From Bacteriovorax stolpii (lineage in GTDB: Bacteria > Bdellovibrionota > Bacteriovoracia > Bacteriovoracales > Bacteriovoracaceae), in assembly GCA_945860895.1 (NCBI GenBank), contig CAMASK010000011.1:1-52525 (forward strand): a stretch of DNA of 52,525 nucleotides, read 5' to 3'. Every line of letters starts with the position of its first letter. The first letter of the stretch is position 1. A program made the translations under genes and the position numbers. The notes beneath the pieces were generated by a model that saw only the letters and a list, made by a program, of their open reading frames with translations, had not been told where the DNA came from and did no database searches. This document shows, piece after piece, positions 43,681 to 51,642 of the stretch.

Positions 43681-45079
43681 GTTCTGCATCCAATGAAAGT
43701 GCACCTGCAACGACACCCACTAAGCCTTGGCCCGGAAAAGTCGTATCGCCAATTTTGTGGATATGCTTCCATGGGGTCATATGACCTTCAAGCTTCCATG
43801 GATTCATTCCAAATAAAAATGGCAAGCCTCCCACAAAACCATATCGTCTGTGCGTAAAACGCTCAAAAGATCTTGGAGTTCCTGCCGTGAGAAATTTGAT
43901 GTCCTCTAGTTGGAAGCGCTCAAGACAATCTTTTAAAATCAGATTTTGAATTCTTTTTTTATTGGCCTGATAAGTTTCTTTATCCATTTCAAACCAATCT
44001 CTTGCTTGAGTGTGCGTTGAAATAGTTACGGCCTGAAAACCGGCCGGAGCGCGGCTGATGTCCTCAGGATGCGAGAAAGAAATAAAATAATTTTTCACGT
44101 CTGGATGATTCAAATGAATTTGCTGATAAAGTTCAGCAATTTGTGAGCGACAGCCAAAGTATAATGTGAATGCACCCCAAGCTTCTTTTTTTTCATCCAA
44201 TTTTTGGTTTATTCTTACCTTGTCCGGGCCCTCAAAAAGATTTGGCAAATTCCAATGATCAACGTTTAAAATAATTTCGTCGCCGTAGAATTCTTCTCCA
44301 CTCGTGCTGGAGAGCTTGTGCTTACTTATGTTAGAAATTTTTGTTTTTTTAATAATTTCAATACCACTTTCGGTACAACTTGATTCAAAAAAATCCATAA
44401 GCCCCTTCATTCCACCAACGGGAACATAGGTATCTTGAGGATACGCCAACCCTAGTGCTCCAATAAGAAATGGCAATTGATCAGCGTGCGCCTGAGCAGA
44501 AATAAGAAGAATTCCATTGATAAGTTCAAGATATTCAGGATGTTCAAGACCATATCGCTTCAGCATAAGGTCTGTTGAGATGAATAAATATGGTAGCAGA
44601 TGAGTGTGGGGAATAAGTTTAAAAACACCTAAAAAGTCTTCGGGTTTTTGAAAAGGGAAATTACTTAGCTTCGAGAGCAATCCCCAGGCTTCATCATTAA
44701 TTTTATAAACTTTTTTCCAAAAAGGACGATGGTTCAATGAGGGAAAAGCTTTTTCTAGCTCAAACATCCATTTTTCAAAGTCTTGGTAATAAGAAATTTT
44801 CTTACCACTTGAAAGATGAAAAACAATTCCCGGATCCTGAGGATAAACCGAAGGCTTCTTACCCATCAGGGAAAACAATTTACCTAAAGGCTGCTGAGAT
44901 TTAAGTCCACTCAGTGTTGTTGCACCAGCGTCGAAAATAAAACTGCCACGCTTGAACCATGAGGCACAGCCACCCAAATTTTCATGGGCTTCAATTAAAC
45001 AAACTTCATGGCCTCTTTTTCGCGCCAGGATGGCAGAAGAAATTCCCCCACCACCTGCACCCACGACAATTGTTTTCAC
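43664..45079 (-). CDS. Phytoene-desaturase-like FAD oxidoreductase
   Basis: A 471-residue flavoprotein of the CrtI/RetSat group. The dinucleotide-binding motif is VVGAGGGGISSAILARKRG then HEVCLIEAHENLGGCASW, and the C-terminal FAD motif is the GDTTFPGQGLVGVVAGALS stretch. FIFDAGATTLSG and VPVGGMKGLMD are family-typical. The substrate (carotenoid, retinol or other polyene) cannot be told; no carotenoid cluster is present. It begins with GTG right after the glutathione peroxidase stop, so the two are co-transcribed. Confidence 0.9.
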   Translation of the reverse strand: MKTIVVGAGGGGISSAILARKRGHEVCLIEAHENLGGCASWFKRGSFIFDAGATTLSGLKSQQPLGKLFSLMGKKPSVYPQDPGIVFHLSSGKKISYYQDFEKWMFELEKAFPSLNHRPFWKKVYKINDEAWGLLSKLSNFPFQKPEDFLGVFKLIPHTHLLPYLFISTDLMLKRYGLEHPEYLELINGILLISAQAHADQLPFLIGALGLAYPQDTYVPVGGMKGLMDFFESSCTESGIEIIKKTKISNISKHKLSSTSGEEFYGDEIILNVDHWNLPNLFEGPDKVRINQKLDEKKEAWGAFTLYFGCRSQIAELYQQIHLNHPDVKNYFISFSHPEDISRAPAGFQAVTISTHTQARDWFEMDKETYQANKKRIQNLILKDCLERFQLEDIKFLTAGTPRSFERFTHRRYGFVGGLPFLFGMNPWKLEGHMTPWKHIHKIGDTTFPGQGLVGVVAGALSLDAELKKEL

Positions 45080-45607
45080 TTAAAGTTGAGCTTCAATTTT
45101 ATTCAGCATTTCCTTATCCAGAGGATCAAGTGAAGATCTCATGCGAGTGATCACAACACCTTTTTTTGAAATGAGAAATTTCTCAAAGTTCCATCCCACT
45201 TCACCTTGAAGATTCTTTGGGGTTTGTTCTGTTAGAAATTTATAAAGCGCTCTTTTTTCTTTGCCTTGTACGGTTTTTTTAGAAAGAAGCGGAAAAGTCA
45301 CGTTGTAATTTTTCTGACAAAACTCTTGCATTCCTTTGTCATCTTGCGGAGTCTGGCCGCCAAAATCATTGGTCGGAACACCTAAAATGACCAGGCCTTT
45401 CTCCTTGTATTTTTTGTGAAGAGATTCAAGGTTTTCGAGTTGAGGTGTGTAGCCACATTGAGAAGCAATGTTCACAATCAAAACGACTTTTCCCTTTAAT
45501 GAATCCATGGAAAATTCTTTTCCATCAATGCCTTTATCTTTGATGCTATAAAAATCAGAAGCTATGGCTTCAGACATCAAAAGAACAAGAAACAGCAGGG
45601 AACGCAT
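45080..45607 (-). CDS. Exported glutathione-peroxidase-family protein
   Basis: A 175-residue thiol peroxidase. The ATG at 45607 is chosen because GGAG lies 5 bases before it; the frame also has a GTG two codons earlier. A signal peptide ends EAIAS. The catalytic set is C51 (ASQCGYTP), Q85 (NDFGGQTP) and W139 (GWNFEKF), all present. The usual FPC of FPCNQF is here VPT, so one non-catalytic Cys is missing. It reduces peroxides, probably with thioredoxin-like donors in the periplasm. It leads the oxidoreductase gene. Confidence 0.92.
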   Translation of the reverse strand: MRSLLFLVLLMSEAIASDFYSIKDKGIDGKEFSMDSLKGKVVLIVNIASQCGYTPQLENLESLHKKYKEKGLVILGVPTNDFGGQTPQDDKGMQEFCQKNYNVTFPLLSKKTVQGKEKRALYKFLTEQTPKNLQGEVGWNFEKFLISKKGVVITRMRSSLDPLDKEMLNKIEAQL

Positions 45608-45727
45608 AAACACTCCATATTAAAAGTTAATTAATCATACTAAAAAATCCAAGCCTTTACGATTCATGAATTGTGAGATTCAACATTTGTATGGCCATGA
45701 CGCATAATCCTTAAGAATACTAATAGT

Positions 45728-46231
45728 ATGGATGATAATTCGAAATTGATACACGAGTGGCAGGACAAGATTAAAAATAAGTATGGGAATGAAGCCCAAC
45801 TTTACGAGTATCTTTTTCAAACCATGGATAATTTTTTTTATCGCTATCTAGAAACCACTGAGAATAAAAATCTTAAGGTGATGGAGATTGCTCCCCATAT
45901 ATACGGCGCCGAAAGCTTAGAGAGTTCAATGCTGGAAGCTTTGAAAATTAAAGATCCTACTGCAAAGTCAGGTATCATTGAGCTCGCCAAGACTATTCCC
46001 AAAGCCCAAAAGCCATTAGTTAAATATCGACTTCAGACAAAGGTTGAAGAACTAACTCCCGATAAGGGACACTTGATCATTACAGCTTCAATCAATTGGG
46101 ATTTTCCCTTGTTCTTTGATAAATCAAAGATGACCAAACGAGAGATAATTTTTAAGTACAATGATTTGGGGCAATTTAGAAAAGAGCTCGCATTAAAGCT
46201 AGAAGATGTTTGTGGACTATTTCAAACTTAA
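45728..46231 (+). CDS. Hypothetical cytoplasmic protein
   Basis: A 167-residue soluble protein without a signal peptide. It starts MDDNSKLIHEWQDKIKNKYG and has mixed helix and strand character, with a strand-rich middle (GHLIITASINWDFPLFF) and a C-terminal helix (FRKELALKLEDVCGLF). No family was recognised. It is convergent with the DedA gene and overlaps it by 15 bases. A weak ribosome binding site precedes the ATG. Confidence 0.7.
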   Translation: MDDNSKLIHEWQDKIKNKYGNEAQLYEYLFQTMDNFFYRYLETTENKNLKVMEIAPHIYGAESLESSMLEALKIKDPTAKSGIIELAKTIPKAQKPLVKYRLQTKVEELTPDKGHLIITASINWDFPLFFDKSKMTKREIIFKYNDLGQFRKELALKLEDVCGLFQT

Positions 46232-46906
46232 TTCAGCCTTATTTGTGACTCTCTTCAGATAGACTTTACGGATAAGCCAGATAATCACTACCACGGCCAG
46301 AATTGCGACAAGAATTAATTTAAATCCTTTGAGATATCTAAGAACCTGACCACCATACTTTGCGACGAAATAAACTTGGGTTGGAACTGATAACAAGGCG
46401 GCCAATCCATCAATGGCAAAAAATTTCCACAGGGGGATCCCCAAAAGGCCACAACTTAGATGACCCGGAAAGCGCAGGCCGGGAGTAAAACGAAAAATCC
46501 CACAGGCCCATCCCCCATATTTTTGAAACCAAGAATTGATTTTATCAAACCCTGCTCCGGCCACTTGTTTTTGAAAAAATTTAGTCTTGATGATTCGACC
46601 ACCAAAGATTTTACCTATCAGAAAGACTACTGAGTCGCTACAAATTACTGCCAGAAAAGAGACGATACAAAGAGTAAAAGTATTAACTCCTTCAGCTCCT
46701 GGATATGGCGGGGGAAATTCAGCAGGATTTTGGGCCATGTAAGCAACTAGGCCAGCTGAAATCAAAGTTAATTCTTCTGGGATGGGAAGACCAAAGGATG
46801 CGGCCAACATGAAACAACAAATGAAAGTATAAACATAAGCAGGCTCATAGGCATACTGACTAAAGAACTGGACCAGGCCTGCTTCTGAAAATTCTATCCC
46901 AAACAT
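46217..46906 (-). CDS. DedA/VTT-domain membrane protein
   Basis: A 229-residue inner-membrane protein of the DedA family, associated with phospholipid (undecaprenyl phosphate) flipping. The family motifs are ASFGLPIPEELTLISAGL and the R-rich GIFRFTPGLRFPGHLSCGLL. Four or five membrane segments surround them. The gene is separate from the permease gene (53 bases away) and has a poor ribosome binding site. Confidence 0.92.
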   Translation of the reverse strand: MFGIEFSEAGLVQFFSQYAYEPAYVYTFICCFMLAASFGLPIPEELTLISAGLVAYMAQNPAEFPPPYPGAEGVNTFTLCIVSFLAVICSDSVVFLIGKIFGGRIIKTKFFQKQVAGAGFDKINSWFQKYGGWACGIFRFTPGLRFPGHLSCGLLGIPLWKFFAIDGLAALLSVPTQVYFVAKYGGQVLRYLKGFKLILVAILAVVVIIWLIRKVYLKRVTNKAELSLK

Positions 46907-46959
46907 ATGCTGAAAATTTTAATGACTCCTAAGGAGCTTGGAAAGAAAAAAGCAGCAAA

Positions 46960-49488
46960 TTATGAGTCCGACAAAAGTTCTCTTGGTTTTGCCAAGACTG
47001 CTTTCCTGGAAGAAAGCAGGATCGTGACTAAACATAGAATGCTTAGAAAAAGTCCAGGGTAAAGAATGCGGCCCCAATCAATACTCCATTCAAGCTTAAA
47101 AACTTCTCGTCCAATAATTATTGCCATCAGCCATCCTAGAAAAAAACCAATGCCAGTGGCCAAAAGAAAGAGAAACCCAAATTCTATCAGGAGCTGCTTT
47201 CGTAATGAGGCAGATGAAAAACCGAGAGTCTTCATGAGCGCCAGGTCATAATAGCGTCTATAGACCTGGTCATGGGAGAGGCCATAGAGAATGACAAGTC
47301 CAACGGCCAAACTCAACCATGAGATCACTTCAATCGCCTGACGCGATTTCTCAAACAACGCAGCAAGCTTACTAATAAGCTCCTCTACGTCGATAAAGGA
47401 AATATTTGGAAATTTCGACACAGCTTCTCGCTGAAAAACTCGTTTGATCTCTTTAGGTCCTTGCGGCAATACTGCAAGATAAGTCTTAGGGGCTTCTTCA
47501 ATGAATCCGGGTTCCACATTAACAAAGAAGTTAGGATAAAAGCTGGTCCACTTCACTTCTCTAAAATTAAGCACTTTCGCTTCAACTTCTACCCCTTGAA
47601 TATCAAAAGTAATTTTATCTCCGATAGCGAGTCCCATTCGCTGGGCGAACTTTTTTTCCAAAGACACAAAGGCTTCTCTTTGAGTATCAGGGAGTACGGG
47701 AAATTCTTTACCCTCAATTAATTTTTCGGCTGGACTCAAATTTTTTCTGTAAGTAAGGTTTATTCCGCGGTTTCTCATGCGCGACTCAATTTCCTCATCC
47801 CTAGTTCTAAGAGGGCCATTTTCTTCGGCCCTGGAAAAGTTTTTACCATTCACCTTTTCCAGACGGGCACGAATCATAGGAGTAATTCCTTCAAGCACAA
47901 CTCCTTGGGCCCTAGCAAACTCCTTCAGTGGATCCATTTGATCTTCCTGGATATCAAATATAAAAAGAGAAGGTTTATGCTCATCCAGAGTAAATTCTTT
48001 TTGAATAAGTTGATCAAGTTGCAGAATGAGTGAGATCAATGTGGTACCGATTGCCAAAGATAGAAAGCTGAGGGTTAATTTATGGCCAGAATGGACAATA
48101 TTTCTAATCGCTACACCCGTTTCAATATTCGGAAACAAAAGAGACTTACCACTGGCATATTTTTTCAGGAACCACTGAACAAATTTAATAAGGACTGTTG
48201 AAAAGATAAAAACGATCAACAGTGAACCAAAAAAAAGGCTTCCCGTTTTAAGTGAATGACTTAAATAGACTGCAAAAATCCAAAGAAGAATCACAAAGGG
48301 TATAAAGTCTAACAAACGAAAGCGTCCCATTGATAATTTAGGTGCTTTCAATTGAAGACCCATAGGAGTTCGCATTAGTCCAAAGAGAAGTGGAATCAGA
48401 ATCGTAAGAGTTAATCCATAAAGAAAAGGTAACTGCATCAGCACTGATTTCAAATTCACTTCTGAGGAAAGCTCAATTCCGAGTGCAGTAGAAAGGATGG
48501 GATAAAGTACTTTGTATCCAGGAACGATAATCAAGACCTGAAGAATAAGAATAACAAGAAATACCAAGCTAAATTGTAAAATCAAGCCCTGAGTAATGTG
48601 TTTTTTATCTAATCCCAAAAGATGAAAAAGGCAAAAGTCCTTTAAGCGTGCGCTAAGATGAGACTGATAAAGATAAAAAACTCCCACCAACGAAAGCACA
48701 AGACCAATTAAAGCAGCGAGTGACATGAAATCCGTAAGATAACCTATGACTCTTCCAGTTTGCTCACTACTCTCCTGAGGAAGAGTTACTTTTATCGCTG
48801 GATCACTTAAAGAGAGAATAATCATTTTGCGTAATTCTTCAAACTTTTGGGCAGTAAATTCTGGAAGTAGAAAATGACGAGCATAGCTGCCGGTGGCACC
48901 GGGCCTTAATAAACCAGTTTGTTCTACCTCACTCAAGGGCAAATAAATTCTTGGCGCCAGTGAAAAACCACGTAGACCCTGAGAACTATCATTATCAACA
49001 ATTCCTTTAACATCAAATTTCTTTTCACCAACTTTTAATTTTTCGCCCGTGCCAATTCCCCAAAGTTCAGCCAGATCTCTTGATATGTAGAGACCATCTG
49101 GCCGAAATTGTCCCTCACGTACAGAAATTTTCCCATAAAAGGGATAACCATCTTCGACTGATCTCACTTCAACGAGTCTTGTCTGAAGTGTTTTTTCCTG
49201 TCTAACCATGGAATAGATATCAACGACTTTGTAGGTCTTGTGAGAGAATTTCTTAACGATGATATCTAATTGTTTTTTTTCATCATCTAAAAGATCACGG
49301 CGTGCACTCACCACCAAATCTGAAGTGAGTAATTCCCTTGCATTTGCTTCGAGTTTACCTCTCACTTGCTCAGAAACTACATTGATTGTTGTTAAACCCA
49401 AGGTGCCCAAGAGAAGTGTTACAACTAGAAGTAGAAAAAACAGAGGGTACTTTTTAATCTCTTTGATTAAAAAGAGTTTAAAGATCAC
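46960..49488 (-). CDS. ABC-transporter permease of the YbbP/FtsX type
   Basis: An 842-residue membrane protein. The start is GTG at 49488, whose GTGA overlaps the TGA of the ATPase gene; the frame is open 13 codons further up. It has a first helix near the N-terminus, a large periplasmic domain, then two FtsX-type blocks of three or four helices each, as in the YbbP/LolC superfamily: FMSLAALIGLVLSLVG in the first half and VISWLSLAVGLVILYGL near the end. YbbAP-type systems extract lipids or lipoproteins from the inner membrane. It is the last gene of the five-gene operon. Confidence 0.92.
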   Translation of the reverse strand: MIFKLFLIKEIKKYPLFFLLLVVTLLLGTLGLTTINVVSEQVRGKLEANARELLTSDLVVSARRDLLDDEKKQLDIIVKKFSHKTYKVVDIYSMVRQEKTLQTRLVEVRSVEDGYPFYGKISVREGQFRPDGLYISRDLAELWGIGTGEKLKVGEKKFDVKGIVDNDSSQGLRGFSLAPRIYLPLSEVEQTGLLRPGATGSYARHFLLPEFTAQKFEELRKMIILSLSDPAIKVTLPQESSEQTGRVIGYLTDFMSLAALIGLVLSLVGVFYLYQSHLSARLKDFCLFHLLGLDKKHITQGLILQFSLVFLVILILQVLIIVPGYKVLYPILSTALGIELSSEVNLKSVLMQLPFLYGLTLTILIPLLFGLMRTPMGLQLKAPKLSMGRFRLLDFIPFVILLWIFAVYLSHSLKTGSLFFGSLLIVFIFSTVLIKFVQWFLKKYASGKSLLFPNIETGVAIRNIVHSGHKLTLSFLSLAIGTTLISLILQLDQLIQKEFTLDEHKPSLFIFDIQEDQMDPLKEFARAQGVVLEGITPMIRARLEKVNGKNFSRAEENGPLRTRDEEIESRMRNRGINLTYRKNLSPAEKLIEGKEFPVLPDTQREAFVSLEKKFAQRMGLAIGDKITFDIQGVEVEAKVLNFREVKWTSFYPNFFVNVEPGFIEEAPKTYLAVLPQGPKEIKRVFQREAVSKFPNISFIDVEELISKLAALFEKSRQAIEVISWLSLAVGLVILYGLSHDQVYRRYYDLALMKTLGFSSASLRKQLLIEFGFLFLLATGIGFFLGWLMAIIIGREVFKLEWSIDWGRILYPGLFLSILCLVTILLSSRKAVLAKPRELLSDS

Positions 49489-50141
49489 ACCAAACTCCCA
49501 TGTTCCAGATGAATTATCCGTGAACATCTGGCGGCAAGATCAAGATCATGAGTCACTAAAACTAAAGTCGTTCCAGTCTCATGAACCATTTTAAAAAGAA
49601 GGTCCATCACTTTGTTACCGGTGTCTTCATCCAGATTACCGCTGGGTTCATCGGCAAATAAAATAGTGGGCCTGGTTGAGAGGGCCCGTGCCAGAGCAAC
49701 TCTTTGACTTTCTCCCCCACTCAGTTCAGAGGGTAAGTGATGAGCACGATGAGTTAATCCCACTTGATCAATAAGTTTATTTGCAATGACTTCTGCCTGG
49801 GGATCTTTCAAAAGATTCAGTGGTAAAAGGACATTTTCAAAAGCCGTCAGGGTGGAGACGAGGTGAAACTGTTGAAAGACAATCCCCATATTTTGGCAAC
49901 GAAACCGAGTAAGCTCTTTTTCAGGCATTCTGGAAACACAATTTCCCTTGATCCAAATCTCGCCCTCATCAACTGAATCCAGTCCAGACATTAGTGAAAG
50001 CAAGGTTGATTTACCAGAACCAGACTTACCTACGAGAGCGAGTGTCTCAGCGGTCTCAATTTTTAAATTGATTCCTTTTAAAACTTCCACTTTTGATGGG
50101 CCACTCCCATAACTTTTACGGACATTCAAAAGATTCATCAT
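49485..50141 (-). CDS. ABC-transporter ATPase of the LolD/YbbA type
   Basis: A 218-residue ATP-binding subunit. Walker A is GKSGSGKST, the signature is ELSGGESQRVALARAL, and Walker B is TILFADEPSGNLD, with a final His in VLVTHDLDLA. The length and the FQQFHLVSTLTAFENVLLPL block place it with LolD/MacB/YbbA. It overlaps the TesA stop by an ATGA and its stop overlaps the permease start, so the pair is tightly coupled. It supplies energy to the permease. Confidence 0.96.
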   Translation of the reverse strand: MMNLLNVRKSYGSGPSKVEVLKGINLKIETAETLALVGKSGSGKSTLLSLMSGLDSVDEGEIWIKGNCVSRMPEKELTRFRCQNMGIVFQQFHLVSTLTAFENVLLPLNLLKDPQAEVIANKLIDQVGLTHRAHHLPSELSGGESQRVALARALSTRPTILFADEPSGNLDEDTGNKVMDLLFKMVHETGTTLVLVTHDLDLAARCSRIIHLEHGSLV

Positions 50142-50728
50142 AATAGGGGTTCCAATACTTTCTCGACAGTTTTCGCCATTATTTTATGACCTTCAGAATT
50201 GGGGTGAATTCCATCTGCAAGGTTTAATTTGGGATTAGTGGCAACTCCTTCAAGAAGAAAAGGAACTAAGGGCAGACGATACCTTTTTGCCAATATCGGA
50301 AAGATCTTTTCAAAATTTGAGCGATAGGGCTCTCCATAATTTGTAGGCATCTTCATACCAACCATCACAACTTTAATATTCTCTTTTTGTGCGCGCTCAA
50401 CAAAGGCAATGAGATTTTTTTCAGTCTCTTTAAGATTCATTCCTCTTAGACCATCATTAGAGCCGAGAGCAAGAACGACAATGTCCGGTTTAGCTTTTAT
50501 ATACCAGCCGAGGCGTTTAAGCCCACTGGCCGTAGTTGCTCCACTCACTCCACCATTGATAACTTTTAAATCTGAATGTCTTGGCTTTAAATTTTTTTCA
50601 ATTAAAGCAGGAAAGGCTTCCTCTTTTGATAACTGATATCCTTCAGTCAGGGAATCTCCCAGGAACAAAACCGTTTCAGCTTGAATTGGAAAACTACACA
50701 AAACTGAAACAAGAAACAGGAATTTCAT
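50138..50728 (-). CDS. tesA: TesA-type SGNH lipase/esterase
   Basis: A 196-residue exported SGNH hydrolase, acting as a multifunctional acyl-CoA thioesterase, lysophospholipase and arylesterase in the periplasm. The signal peptide ends SFPIQA. The catalytic set is S26 in GDSLTEGY, the Gly/Asn blocks NGGVSGATT and LGSNDG (N91), and D172 with H175 in DGIHPN. The tesA-ybbA-ybbP order is the same neighbourhood as in E. coli, where tesA lies next to ybbAP. It begins right after the SRPBCC stop. Confidence 0.95.
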   Translation of the reverse strand: MKFLFLVSVLCSFPIQAETVLFLGDSLTEGYQLSKEEAFPALIEKNLKPRHSDLKVINGGVSGATTASGLKRLGWYIKAKPDIVVLALGSNDGLRGMNLKETEKNLIAFVERAQKENIKVVMVGMKMPTNYGEPYRSNFEKIFPILAKRYRLPLVPFLLEGVATNPKLNLADGIHPNSEGHKIMAKTVEKVLEPLL

Positions 50729-51172
50729 TTATTTTCCTTCAAAAAACTTTTTGTAACGGGACGGGCGAATAGAAAAGCTGCTCCACAGAAATGGACGTAG
50801 CAAGCTGTTTAAAATGCTATTTCCGCAATCAAAAGTAATATCATCAATGATCAAGGTAGTATGCTCATCCACAGAAAGAACTTGATGAATATGTTTCCAA
50901 CTTTTCATTGGCCAGGGAATAGTACGCCCTTCATCAATAAATGACCACTCTGTCTCTTTTAAATTTTCTGCTGTAATGACACTCACCCATTTTTGCTTGA
51001 GGCCAAAAGAATTGAGCATTAAATGAACTTCATTGCCTGGGGAACACCCATCAAAGCGCTCAAGCGTCATTCCTACCCAGGGCGGTGCCAATTGCAAAAA
51101 AAGTTCTCGATCAAATTTATTCTTTACGCTCAACCAAGGACACTTAACAGTTGTCTCAAATCGTATTTTCAT
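50729..51172 (-). CDS. SRPBCC-fold ligand-binding protein
   Basis: A 147-residue soluble protein with the START/SRPBCC layout: first strand MKIRFETTVKCPW, helix VKNKFDRELFLQLAP, then strands EVHLMLN, WVSVIT, EWSFIDEG and TTLIIDDITF, and a final helix. The fold makes a cavity for lipids or other hydrophobic ligands. There is no signal peptide. It lies between a coiled-coil protein and TesA with no gap on either side, so it belongs to the lipid-related operon. Confidence 0.78.
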   Translation of the reverse strand: MKIRFETTVKCPWLSVKNKFDRELFLQLAPPWVGMTLERFDGCSPGNEVHLMLNSFGLKQKWVSVITAENLKETEWSFIDEGRTIPWPMKSWKHIHQVLSVDEHTTLIIDDITFDCGNSILNSLLRPFLWSSFSIRPSRYKKFFEGK

Positions 51173-51418
51173 TTATTTCGCTGCTTTTAAAATTTGAATT
51201 TCATTTTTTAACTCATTGATTTGTTCTTTCAAAGAAGCAACTTCGCCGTACAGTTTATTAATTTCTTTTACTGTTGAATCAATTCGCTGTAGATCATTTT
51301 TACCTTCCATAGCTTGATTCTTATAATATTTTTGATCTTCTTTTTTTAGCGTCTCAGTTTCGGCCGCAAATACAGAAACTGACAAGGTTAGTAACAAACA
51401 ACCAATAATTTTTTTCAT
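51173..51418 (-). CDS. Exported coiled-coil protein
   Basis: An 81-residue protein with signal peptide MKKIIGCLLLTLSVSVFA, then AETETLKKED. The mature part is one long helix with heptad-like spacing (VKEINKLYGEVASLKEQINE and on to ILKAAK), probably a coiled coil in the periplasm. A Cys lies within the leader but no lipobox is clear. An AAGGAG site precedes the ATG. It is the first gene of the five-gene operon ending in the permease. Confidence 0.75.
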   Translation of the reverse strand: MKKIIGCLLLTLSVSVFAAETETLKKEDQKYYKNQAMEGKNDLQRIDSTVKEINKLYGEVASLKEQINELKNEIQILKAAK

Positions 51419-51489
51419 AGAAATCTCCTTAATCTTAATATTTTAACGCTTAAAACCTGAAATGCAGTTATCTTAATAAATTCGAGCCG

Positions 51490-51612
51490 TTAGAATTTTC
51501 CCTTTGCAGCCGTGTCAGGACCAGCTAATACATCTACTTCACTTGGTTCAAAATAGGTAAAGCAATATCGAAATATTTTGAATCCACTGGCGGATGCAAG
51601 GAATCGAGACAT
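51490..51612 (-). CDS. Possible small gene or gene fragment (40 aa)
   Basis: A short minus-strand frame, MSRFLASASGFKIFRYCFTY then FEPSEVDVLAGPDTAAKGKF, that reads like a real protein. The frame is open upstream for another 25 codons or so (GPCGFIQCF, then GSGRTAIE) without an ATG, overlapping the start of the plus-strand gene. No family was recognised and no ribosome binding site was seen. It may be the remnant of a longer gene. Confidence 0.3.
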   Translation of the reverse strand: MSRFLASASGFKIFRYCFTYFEPSEVDVLAGPDTAAKGKF

Positions 51613-51642
51613 TTCAATAGCAGTTCTTCCTGACCCTGAGTT

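Noticed and set aside
46939-46952. CTCCTAAGGAG palindrome between DedA and the permease as a terminator
   Set aside because: The stem is short, there is no T run, and the position is too far from either stop to judge.
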